This document shows, one piece after another, positions 1-10,739 of a DNA stretch of 64,000 bases (its first letter is position 1; each line of letters begins with the position of its first letter). The notes under the pieces were generated by a model, which saw only the letters and a program-made list of their open reading frames with translations, made no database searches and had not been told where the DNA came from. The position numbers were made by a program, and so were the translations under genes. This DNA comes from Acanthochlamys bracteata (Eukaryota > Streptophyta > Magnoliopsida > Pandanales > Velloziaceae). The stretch lies in the NCBI GenBank assembly GCA_019914995.1, contig CM034132.1:2730501-2794500 (forward strand), in the 5' to 3' direction.

Positions 1-2600
1 AAAGGAACATCTTCAGTTGCAGCCTATATGCATCCTGAGATTAGACAGGAAGGTAATAGTAGTTGATTCTTTAAATATATCTACTTAGATCTTCGTATTT
101 CAAAGTAGAAATAAAATGCTTGAATGCACTAAGAGGCTGCTGATAAAGAGCTGCTACTTGTTCGCAATACAATAGCAAACTCCTGAAATAGAATATTCAG
201 TGTGGTGACAGGCATATTGAGCAAACTGCATATCCGGACTTTTTACAAGCCTACATCCGCAATATATATGCCATCTCCAAACAAAATCAATCAACTTAAC
301 AGCAAGGGTCAATTATTTCACTGACTAAAACAGTACTTGTAAAAAAGAACATATTTTCCAATTACCTGGTTATAGTTTGTGAGAGGCTCCTTCAGGTTTG
401 GCGCTGAGGGGGTTATAAATTTGGGGCAGGCATAAGAAAATAGCTCATCGTACAAGCTGAATGCTTCATCCTCAAAACGCTGCATTTTCACCATCTTGTC
501 ACCATATTTTTCCTTCAACTGACTATGCACATTCTCATCAAGAAGTCTTGTTTGGGGGCATAATGATAAGCAAATCGCCAAAAGCGCATACATCTGCTCA
601 TTTTTCTTTAAAATCTGGTCATACTGAGGAGATTTCTGATGATACTGCTTGTATTTCAATATATATAACAACATCTTGTTGAATTCGCGTATTGCATCTA
701 CATACCTTACATCAAAAGAAAACAAAACTCAAATCATGCCATGAAGTAGGTTGCCAATAGCATATCTAAAAACAAAAAAGCTTGAACAAGGGTACACAAT
801 ACTTGCATAATACAATCCGGACACATGCCACCACAAATAGACATTTCAATGAAACAACTCAGCAGGCCCAAATCTTATTCTGTAGACTGTACTGTAGAAA
901 ACAAAATTCGTACAAATCCATTAGTATTTAATTTCTCTCACTATACAAGCCTGTGAATAATTTGGGACCAAACATCCTAATGAATAACAATTGAAGCTTA
1001 ACTAAAATTTTGATCGTATAATTTGCATGCAACTCGACAAAAATATTCATAAAGAACTAAAGTAGATCAAGGTGTAATAAAATAAACCTGATAACGATTG
1101 AAACAAGACAATTTACAAGTAAGATATTTCCACAAGATAAAGATTGGAAAAATACATTAATAAGACTAATCTAAAGAAAAATACACAAGGAAACAGGTAG
1201 AAGAAGTTACCTCCTCATCATCAGATTAGCAAACCCATAGTGGTAGATGACAGATATATGGCACCCAATAACAACTGTATATACACCAGCTTGACTGATG
1301 TCTATTGGTGCCAAGCGCTTCAGTGCAGTATAGTAATCTCCCAAAAGACAATGAACTCGCAAGAGTCCCACCATGCTGTAATATCCCAGCACTTTCAAAA
1401 CATTGCTCCCATTACCTTCATAATCATACCCATCGTTAGCAGTAAACTGCTCCAATCCTTCTTTCTCCCTCTCCAAGATCTCATGTATTGTCGACTTCTC
1501 AACAAGAGCTTGCAAGAAATTCAGCACGCCAAATGGATTCCAGGCCTAACCAAATTTGCAGAAGATATTAAACATTTGAGTAAACAATTATTTTATAATC
1601 AAACTAGAGCAAACAAAAGAAATGCTTTACAGGAAACTATCTAGAATTACTTGCAAATACAATAGATAAGTTGCTAGTAAACAGACATCTCAACTATCAT
1701 TGCATATACTTGAAATTCAAATACCACATCCACAGTCAAATCAAGGGGAACTGCCTTCTACTACAATCCCACATCAAATCGATTCAAGCACATAGTTTTC
1801 ATAGCCATGTTAAACATCAAACTCTACGAAATTATTCTAAATAAACCCAAAATATATATCACTTATGCAAAACTATCAACTACAAATTGACCAAAAATTT
1901 AACACAAACCACATCAATCATGCTCCAAAAAATGATGACAGATCGAACCCAAAAAACACATAACTCATACTTCCACATCAGCTAATAGCTAAATTACCCC
2001 AAAAAAGGAAAATATTATCAATCTATCAATTACCTGAGGGTAATCCTTGAGAACATTCAAATCGTCTTCGCTCCTAGACTTAAGCTTCGCTCTCCACTGA
2101 CAGAACGACTGAAACTGGTAAACAAACTCATCGACCATATCCCACAACCACTGGTTAGGCAACTGAACATTAACAACCCCTTCGAGCACAACAGAAAACA
2201 ATGAGCAATAATTATCCCACGAACCAACCCTCTGCATTGCAGTCGGCTGAAGCCGCGCGTAGCAATGTCGGTACCACATCTCTTGATACAACAAACAGAA
2301 AACATGATCATTATCAACGTAAGGAGCGATCGCGTCAACAGAAGGCCAAGGGCTCTCGCGAAACATTCGATCGCTGAGTCTGTGGAAAGAACCCTCGTAC
2401 ATCTGGTGGATCTCATAAACGTTCCTCTCACGGATGTGTCGGTAAAGATGAACAACGAAAGTTCTCACTGCGTCAGGAACGAAATTAGGATCGTAACCTA
2501 GATCTCCACCACCACCACTGCTACTGCCGGCGCCACCGCCGCTGCCGTAGACGGTGTCTTCGTAGTCATAACCCGCCGCCGGCGAGGAAGAGGCAGCCAT
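1..2600 (-). CDS. EIF3L: Eukaryotic translation initiation factor 3 subunit L, 5' part (3' end outside window)
   Basis: Subunit of the eIF3 complex, which acts in the cytoplasm to recruit mRNA and initiator tRNA to the 40S ribosome. Four exons read on the minus strand: 2034-2600, 1211-1545, 366-705 and 1-34, the last cut by the window edge. All junctions are GT-AG and keep frame. The product starts MAASSSPAAGYDYEDTVYG with a Gly/Ser-rich N-terminus, then the family-typical PDAVRTFVVHLYRHIRERNV, LPNQWLWDMVDEFVYQFQSF, HYGFANLMMR and YHQKSPQYDQILKKNEQMYA. The visible part covers roughly the N-terminal 425 residues; the C-terminal remainder, including the PCI region, lies off the left edge. The start is the only in-frame ATG before the conserved region. 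A telo-box lies just upstream, as is common for translation genes. Family identification is secure. Confidence 0.95.
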
Positions 2601-2638
2601 GGTTTGGTTGGGCAGTGAGAAGCAGATTGAGAGAGTCC

Positions 2639-2646
2639 TAGGGTTT
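2639..2646 (-). promoter_or_regulatory. telo-box (AAACCCTA) upstream of eIF3L
   Basis: The plus strand reads TAGGGTTT, so the gene strand carries AAACCCTA about 40 bases before the ATG. Telo-boxes are common near the transcription start of plant translation-machinery genes. Position fits; function is inferred. Confidence 0.5.
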
Positions 2647-4317
2647 TATTATATGGAGAAGATTTGGTGGAAGAAGAAAACGAGTTAGATTTTGAGAAAG
2701 ATTTTAATCAGAGCCGTTCATAGTTTTATTTATCGAGTAAAGTTTTCATCTACAGACCTGAAATAGTTTAGTAAAATTTATGGTTCAGGACTAGCAGCAG
2801 TTGGCAATTCCTATGTAGCACTTACTAAAGAGTAAAGAACATTTGGACTTTGGAAGTGTCTAAAATAGTAAATTTTTCTAAAATTAATTCATTTTAAGAC
2901 TTTTAAAAAACAAGTTGATTTCATACCCATAAAAGTAAAATTTATATATATAAAAATTTATTACTTACATCAACTTTATAAATTTTGTAAAAAAAATTTA
3001 AAATATTATAAAATTTTATTGAAAATGAGAAGTTAAACTAAAGTTTAATATGCTGTGATAACATCACTGCAAAATATATCCTAAATATCCAATGCATAAA
3101 CATCTGAAACAACCTATCCCACATTAATAAGATCAATTTTAAAATCCAAAAGAAATATCTCTAAATCTTAAAAGAATAAAACCCACAATAATTGATTTAA
3201 TTTGCATAAGGTTTGAATTGATTGCTGATATGCAAAATTATATTGAAAGAACTATATATCATAAAATAACGTGGTAAATTTACCAAAACAAATGGGTGCA
3301 ATTTGGATTCAAATTTGTTTACTAAATATTTGAACTCGGTCAACGGGTCTAAATTTTAAGTTTGAGGTATTAATAAAATCCGGATCTATGTTTGATTCCG
3401 ATAGAATCAAGCAAACATACAACTCTATTAATAATCTAGATATCAAAGATATTTAACTCTTTTAAAATTAATTTAAATTCTTAATAGCATTATTCAATCT
3501 CTCTTGTAAATAAGATATTCGAAAAAAGAAATTCCTAGGATATAAATCTGTATAAATTGTTATAATTATACAGATTTATATACTGATACCGCCACAAAAT
3601 GGAAGGCCTTTGATTTGAAGATAGTGATGTATATTGTATAGTATGGAACTTGCATAGTGTATCCTTCAACTCTACAGCTATAACTAGCATGTAAGAAATA
3701 ATAACAATAATAAGAGTGTTTATTTTGAAATGAAAGTAAATTTAGCAAATTAAATTAAAAATTAAAAATATTTAATAAAAAATAAATTTTTATATTAATT
3801 TTGTATTAATAATAAGTTTCAAATTTGAATTAAAAAATTTTAATAAAAATTTATTTTAAAATTTTTATTTATTTATATTAAAAATAAATTTAAAAAATAT
3901 AAAATTTAGATGGTAAATAAACGCGCACTAATAAAAGGTCAGAGACACTCCCCTTTACGAACACTACTGCACAAAGGCGTCATTTTCTTTCTAAAAAATA
4001 AGAAATAAATTGCGACCGTCCAATCACTTGATCGTATGGCTAAAATTAAGAATGCGAAGTGTCTATAATAAAAAGAGAGTGCCTGTTATCTCCTACCATA
4101 ATAATAACACCTAAGATGAGAATCAAAGCACAAACAAGAAATTGAGAGAGGAAATACTGTCAGCAATGCAATTATCAGTTTCCTGCTTGCTCTGGCTCAC
4201 ATTAGTAAGCTCGATGGAAGCAATTTCCTTGCAGTTAATGATAATCATATGTACACTGAAAAGTCTACAACAGATTGACAGGAAGAAACATTTACATCAT
4301 GATAAACAAAAAGAAAC
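2647..4317. other. AT-rich spacer without a recognisable gene
   Basis: This holds the eIF3L promoter side and the downstream side of the next minus-strand gene. Sequence is strongly AT-rich. At 3735-3910 there is a stretch resembling the poly-A/T-rich miniature elements seen elsewhere in the window. No frame here shows a family I recognise. Confidence 0.5.
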
Positions 4318-6832
4318 TCATTGACCAGAACGTGTTAACATAGTGTGGCCCTCTTCTAAATAGTCAGCGGATCCATCTTCTTCATCAGAGGAAAGAAGGG
4401 AAGATCCCATCCATGACTTAAAACCTTCATTGACCCGTCTCTCCATCTCTGGGGTTACTTCTAGGGTTGATTCTAACATCTCCAAACCAAGGCGTCGACC
4501 TCCAAATTCACCCTCATCTAGAGTCATTGCTGCTTTCCTTCTCAAGAAGAAAGCGGTGCCACCATACAAAGTCACCAGGCCCCAGGAAGCAATCTCATAG
4601 CACCAGAAGAGAGGAACGGAACACTTGCTCCCGAGAGTGAGAATGCTTGATCCAAGAAACAGTGCCATAAGCCCGAAAACCACAGCAATCACACCATTAA
4701 GAATTGATAGACAACGTACACCACCTGGAACAATTGTTTAATAGAAGCTCCAAAGATGTTACCATATTTGAATACTTGCAAAAACATTTTTTTAAAAAAA
4801 AATCTGTAAGTTTGTCCTCTGAAAAACAAACTCCTATTGAAGAGGATATAAGGTTGCAACTTAGGCATTGAGAGCATTTAGTAGAATAACATTACGTTCT
4901 AAATAGCAGTTTGAGAAATGTCAAGCCTACTCTTATAAATCAAGTAGCAGATCTAAAACAAAATAGAGAAGACTAAGATGTTCAAGCATGAATTGTATAC
5001 AGAAGATCAAGGAATAATAGTAATTTCAATACTATAACTATTCCATTATCTCATAGTTTGGATTGGGGGCAAAAGACTAGATATTTTTGAATCCAACCCG
5101 TCACTCACGGGAAAACTCCACCTCAAAGATGAAATGCAGGCTTCATTATATAAGCTAAGTTATCTTTCCAAAAAGCACAAACAAAAGCCAAGGAGTATCA
5201 TAACTGCAATTTGATATTGGCACAATCAAAAGGAAGTAGAATGGATGTGGAGAGTCAGAGATAGTTCCACGCCCAAAAACGACTCTTCTACAATAAATAC
5301 TAAGTCTCATAACTCTCCCCTGGTTTACACCAACCCAAACACAATAGAGTAAACCATGTTCTAGCGTCCCCAACTCATTTTGAACGATTTTTTTTTTCAA
5401 TGAATCGAACTCATCTAAACAGTAATGCATTTTACACTATGATCTTATGAAAGATGATAAAGTAACTCACTAACTAATAAACCTAGTTTGACTTTCAAGA
5501 CAAAAGTCAACACAAAAGGAAAGCACAAAGCAATATATATGAACTGCAACGTGAAGGTATTGACACAAGGATCAAAGCAATGGGTAGCCAAAGTCATAAT
5601 GTCAATGTATACCTCTTCTTGATGCACAATAGTTGTTTTCGACTACCCTCAAGCAAAAGTGTCTTCTAGGAGCAGAATAAGCAACAGCCATTCCTGTGGC
5701 ATAGATAACAGCATAGTCAACCTATACAGCACGTGGAAAGAAAAGAAAGTGCAACCCCTGATACACAATGACCTGCCAAAAATATTCTAATCACAGAGCA
5801 AAACAAGCAATATTAAGCTACATCGAGATTGATATTAAACTCTGTACTTTCTTTAAAAAAAAAACAGTAGTAAGCAGTTTTAAAAACCAATACAGGGGGA
5901 AAAATAGTCAGAGTTTATGATACATTAGATCTCCATCAATATATCACATGAAAATTGAACTATGCATGTAGACTATAGCTGCTTAATAACCATTGCCAAC
6001 CATGACCAGAAACAACAGAATGTACAATTTCTGGTTATACATGTCATGCATACATCAACAGGTGAGTTTATTTCTGCCAATGAGATTTAAGCATGGAAGT
6101 CCCAGGTGTTGCATAGAACCAAACCAACAGTTTTTAAGAATGTCGAAGTTCTTGAGGAATTAAATACAATATAAAATTGAGAAATATTCTACATAGACTT
6201 TCAGATGATATTATGCAGCAGGGAAATAAAGCTGTTAAGGAACAACTCATCTACAGAAGACATGAACAGGTTCTTGCAAAAGTGACCATTAAGGGAAAGA
6301 AAACACTATCAAAGCTCTAAACTTCAATGGCAGCAGTAGAATAGAATCAACTCAACATTCACATGTTCAATGACAAATGATGACTGTTATACTCAGCTAT
6401 TCATGAAGTGAAACTTTTGAATCTTTTACAACAAAATTTATGCTAAAAACAATAAACTTTCCCAATTGCCTTACCAGCCAAGAGATAAACAGCAGAAACC
6501 AAGAAGAGAACGGCAGAGGGCAAGAACACAACCATCCAGAAATACTGCGCAACCTCTTCATCAGTAAGATAAAACGCACCCCGATACCTAAAAGGGTCAG
6601 GATCACGACTGATATTGAGATTGAGCTGGAGAGCTTCCTGAACCCTTCGATCGCGACAGAACGGTCTGCGCAATGGTTCACGGGGAAAAACAATCGCAAC
6701 GCTTACGACAGCAGCAGCAGCTGATGTGGCACCAATCACAGCAGCGCAAGCGGTAGCGAGAGGGCGGCGGAGATTCTCGTAATCTCGACTGGGAACGAAT
6801 GCTTGCCGTAGCGCGTCGCTGATTATCTCCAT
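4318..6832 (-). CDS. Plant membrane protein of unknown function, four predicted helices
   Basis: Three exons, 6475-6832, 5613-5693 and 4318-4724, joined in phase 1, give 281 residues from MEIISDALRQAFVPSRDYEN to a Gly-Gln C-terminus. Hydrophobic segments lie at about residues 26-50, 98-120, 152-176 and 188-208. Between helices 1 and 2 is a conserved-looking hydrophilic block with PREPLRRPFCRDRRVQEALQ and RDPDPFRYRGAFYLTDEE; the C-terminal tail is acidic. I recall similar anonymous transmembrane proteins in other plants but know no function. The exon 2 acceptor was chosen at 5694 because it continues ...YLLAG into MAVAYSAPRRHFCLRVVE in frame; an acceptor further upstream would bring in a TAG at 5722-5724. 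It is head-to-tail with eIF3L on the same strand. Confidence 0.8.
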
Positions 6833-7041
6833 AATTGAGAAAATTTTGAAAGTCTAGTATGTAAATTTGTTAGGAATTTGAGATTTGGGGATTTGGGTAA
6901 TTGAATTCGGGGGAGAATGAATTTTGAAACATTTGATTCGATTTGGATTTTATTTGAAAGCTCGCCGACCGCCGACGGCTGCAGCGTGGTCGCTTTGTTT
7001 TTGTCGTTGGGTATATAGCTGTTAGAGCACGTGATATGCAC

Positions 7042-7669
7042 GTGTGAAAGACTTGAGAAGTGATCTAGACCATTGGTTTTGTGATAATCTAGATAGAAAG
7101 CTGATCCCGGAGCACCTCATACACAGTTCAAGAACAAACCTCCTTGCATTACCATTCCATGGTTCATTTTCCAAATTTGTGTTAGTTTATTTTATTATTA
7201 TTTTTTAATCTCTTGCATTTTACTGCAAAAAAAAAATCTTACATAGGTCGAATTCAATTAATAACTAATTATATATAAGTAAAATCAACAAAACATATTC
7301 GTATAATTACTTATGAGATAATTGGAAGTGCTTTAAAAAAATTGTTTTCTAAAATAAAATTTATTTTAAAATTTTTTAACTTCCTTTCATCTAAAAATAA
7401 TAAAATTATACACATAAAAATCTACTTATAATTCACATATAATTTTGAAATTTAAAAGAATTCTATAAAATACTGTATAAATTTTATTAAAATATTATTT
7501 TTCTAAATAAAAGTAGTGTTATAATTAGTGCTAAACACTCTCTTAATCATAATTAAGAATAACATTGAATAGATTGAGGTTTAAATGCTTTAATTTGAAT
7601 ACGTTTCAGTGTAAACATTGTAGTACCAACCATATGTAAAAAGTTAGTAATTTGAAAATTGTAAAGTTA
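7042..7669. other. AT-rich spacer, no gene seen
   Basis: Upstream flank of the membrane-protein gene. It is long A/T runs with no open frame resembling a known family. Segments near 7320-7510 resemble the AT-rich miniature elements found elsewhere in the window. Confidence 0.5.
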
Positions 7670-7920
7670 TAAACGCGTTTGGGATCGCGTTTCCCAAACA
7701 AAATTTTTAGTTTATATTTTATATTTTTTAATATATTTTATAAATATATAGAAAATTTAATTAAAAATATAAAAAATTTCTACGTAATGAAAATTTTTTA
7801 TTATATATTTTTATTATTTTTTTAAAGATAAAAAAATAAAATTCGTTTTTTAAAAACATCAAAATATTTTCAATTTGAAAAAAATTTTATTTATAAGCAC
7901 TTCCAAACACCTACAGAAAA
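7670..7920. repeat. AT-rich miniature element with near-palindromic ends
   Basis: The left end reads CGCGTTTGGGATCGCGTTTCC and the right end ...AGCACTTCCAAACACCT, an imperfect inverted pair. The interior is AT-rich and contains motifs shared with the copies at 23.4 and 24.0 kb (...AAAATTTTTTATTA..., ...TTTAAAGATAAAAAAATAAA...). It resembles a miniature inverted-repeat transposon. No target-site duplication was found, so boundaries are approximate. Confidence 0.45.
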
Positions 7921-8286
7921 ACATCAATCCATTATCAATACATATTACAAAATATAAAATTAATTTTAAAAGTAGACTATTTGAAAGTGCTTATAAAATA
8001 TTTTTTTAATTGAAAATATTTTAAAATTTTAACAAATAAACATACCCTTTATCTCAAATAAAATTATACATATAAAATTTTCACGACATATATTTTTTCT
8101 CTATTTTCTAAAAGAACTTTAATATTTGTAGAAATACTATAAAAATTTTATCAAAAAATACAAAGTGTTTATTTGAAATGGTAGGCAGTTAAAAAATAAT
8201 ATCAAAATCTAGAATCTTGGATAGCAATTCATAGAAAGCATTCTACGTTTAAACAAATTTGTGAATGCAACTACAGTATGAATATT

Positions 8287-9107
8287 AGGGGTGACAATTT
8301 GGAATTTGAATTGCTGGATCGATTTTAAATTAATTTATTTAATAATCGGATTAAATTCGTTCAACTCTAACTCAACTTATAAATTATACGGATCAAAATT
8401 ATCAACCCTAATTTAACATATTAATAACTAGATCAAATTCGGATCGACCCATTTAATAATTAAAATTATTAATTATTAATTATATATTTTAAAACTTTAG
8501 TGAATTTATATATCAGTTGTAATAAAAGTGCACGATATTTTTAGTGACGAGATATAGTGAATACTCGTCAAAATATACTTTTTTTAGTATCTTCATCGGT
8601 CGTTAAAATATTCAAAAAAAATTTTACTTTTATTTTTTGAAAATATATGGTGACATATGAGATTTAATGATTATAAATACATACTAATAATTTCGATAAA
8701 AATTTTATACAAGATCTAAATTTGTCATTATAGAAACAACATACATAATAATATTTTCGATAATATTATAATTTTTTATACTATTTTACTAAAATATAAA
8801 AATTATGATTAATTATAAATACTATATAATTTAATAATTTATAAATATTATTATTGATTATTTTTATTGCTAATATCTTAATAAACGAAAAGAAAAAATC
8901 AAATGTTATTTTTTCATAAAATGGCAATTCGGATTGGTAGATCAATTTTGAATTAATCCAGATCTATCCATTTAATAATCAGGTCAAATTAGTTCAATTC
9001 TAACCCAACCCATATATTTATACGGGTCAATTTACTAACTCTAACTCTAATTAAATGGATCGGCTTCGAATTGCATTTTCAAATCGGATCATATATTGCT
9101 ACCCTAA
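8287..9107. repeat. Degenerate hAT-type miniature element (GGGTGRCAA family)
   Basis: It begins TAGGGGTGACAA and ends TTGCTACCCTA, inverted ends matching the 25.4 and 60.5 kb copies. Both flanks carry the family's hallmark text about ATCGGATTAAATTCG, AACTCTAACTCAACTTA and CCATTTAATAATTAAAATTA. At about 820 bases it is longer than the other copies, and its middle (8520-8900) looks unrelated, suggesting a nested insertion. No clear target duplication remains. Confidence 0.5.
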
Positions 9108-9388
9108 GTAGATATTACTTACAAAATTTTTCTACTAACAAAGTTTTACTTTAAAGTCTTTTAAAACATAAAATTTTTAAATAATAAAATTTTAGGAAGT
9201 ATAATTTACTATATTTTTTAAAGTTTTCAGAAAAGCTTAATAATACTATAAAATTTCTTAAAAAATAAAACTTTGAAAAAAATATTTGTTTAAAAAAGCA
9301 ATTTAGAAGTACTTCCGTACATCCATGCAATCTGTTAGCAAAACGTTCACTGAGAAATTGAACCACAAACTACGATCAAGGGATATCA

Positions 9389-9402
9389 AGATAAGCTTAT
9401 CT
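9389..9402. promoter_or_regulatory. Palindromic double I-box upstream of PsaH
   Basis: AGATAAGCTTATCT is a perfect 14-base palindrome made of two opposed GATAAG I-boxes. I-boxes are established light-response elements of photosynthesis genes. It lies about 190 bases before the PsaH coding start. No good TATA box is visible nearby, not unusual for photosystem I genes. Role is inferred from motif and position. Confidence 0.5.
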
Positions 9403-9586
9403 CATACCATTGTCCACTTGTCATCACATTATTAGTCTTTGGTGCTGACTCATCTACCAGCGATCTGTATTACAGGCACACAGCAGCACAATATCTACGC
9501 AGGTTACGAACACGCTACAAGAGAGGAAGCACAACAAAGGGTTCATGAAAAGACACTGAAACTTGTAGTTGTTAGCAGTAACAGAC

Positions 9587-10304
9587 GTGGCTTCTTTGAG
9601 CTCAACAGTTGTTGTGCAGCCGGTTGCAGCGAAGGGTCTTGCCGGAAGCTCAATCTCCGGTACTCGTCTTGCCGTCAAGCCTTCTCTCCGTTCTGCTCCA
9701 ACAACTAGCATCAGGTATATATATATATATATCCTTGTAATAGTAGTCAACAAATTGGTTGATGCAATTGAAATTTCACATGAATTTTGCTTTATGATTG
9801 GTTTGTGCAGGACAGCTGCAGTGGTAGCCAAGTACGGTGAGAAGAGTGTCTACTTTGATTTGGAAGATATTGGAAACACCACAGGGCAGTGGGATCTCTA
9901 TGGCAATGATGCACCCTCACCGTACAATCCCCTTCAGGTACTATAAAAACCGTTTGTGTTTTCTATGAAGAACGGGTATCAGAAAAGTGAGTTCTTAAAA
10001 AATAAGTTATTTAAAAAGTGAGTTTTTGTCGAAGAAAGTAAGTTATCACTGAGCTGATACTCGTCATGAGTCTCTGTGTTTTAGTATCTGATGTGTTGGT
10101 GATTGTGTGGATGTGTATGTATAGAGCAAGTTCTTTGAGACATTTGCTGCACCATTGACGAAGAGGGGGCTTCTGCTCAAGTTCTTGATACTTGGAGGTG
10201 GCTCTGCCTTGGCTTACATCAGCTCTCAGGCCACCGGTGACGTCCTGCCTATCGTCAAGGGTCCTCAGCTACCGCCGAAGAAGGGTCCACGTGGCAAGAC
10301 ATAA
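9587..10304 (+). CDS. PSAH: Photosystem I reaction centre subunit VI (PsaH), ATG replaced by GTG
   Basis: PsaH is a nuclear-encoded, chloroplast-imported thylakoid protein that helps dock light-harvesting complex II to photosystem I during state transitions. Exons are 9587-9714, 9811-9937 and 10125-10304. Exon 1 encodes a Ser/Ala-rich transit peptide ([20 protein letters not shown]); exons 2-3 encode the mature protein with [31 protein letters not shown], a membrane span at [18 protein letters not shown] and the C-terminus PKKGPRGKT. At the position where family members start MASL, this copy reads GTG GCT TCT TTG. An in-frame TAG lies at 9566-9568 and no ATG occurs in frame before the mature region. 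The rest is intact with clean splice sites. Either an unusual start is used, the base is an assembly error, or this is a recently disabled copy. A (TA)n run directly follows the exon 1 donor. Confidence 0.85.
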
Positions 10305-10739
10305 ACATTCAGATGAGTAGAATGAGCATTGCTGATTATTCTACCTACTCCATCTCTTGTTAATGATTTGTTGTAATTAATCAAGAACAAAATTCTAGTG
10401 CAGAAGTTTCTTTCCTGAAATGAAAATCTTCTATCATGTACACAGTGAATGAAGTCTTTCTTATGCAGTTTCAATCAGTAAAAGTAAAATTACATCAACT
10501 CGTTTTTTTCTAAGAGTTTTCACATACAAGAACAATACAACATACTGAAACTACGTTAGAATTTGCAGAACTCTTTCTAACAAGGGAAGCACAAAATCAC
10601 ACAACTAGTACAAGCTGTGTTTGCCTCTCTAATATTTACATAAAACATCAAACTCTTGAAGGAATCTGTCAACCTCGTCCTAATTCCTCTCTCTTTGTTT
10701 GTCTTTCAAATTTCAACCTACATACATAACTATAACTTG

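Noticed and set aside
2057..2501. Additional frames in eIF3L exon 1 on both strands
   Set aside because: They overlap a clearly coding exon in other frames and match nothing.
5694..5775. Open frame EYFWQVIVYQGLHFLFFPRA then TAG directly upstream of exon 2 of the membrane-protein gene, suggesting a nonsense mutation
   Set aside because: Using the acceptor at 5694 joins exon 1 and exon 2 in the right phase and gives a continuous membrane protein, so this stretch is simply intron.
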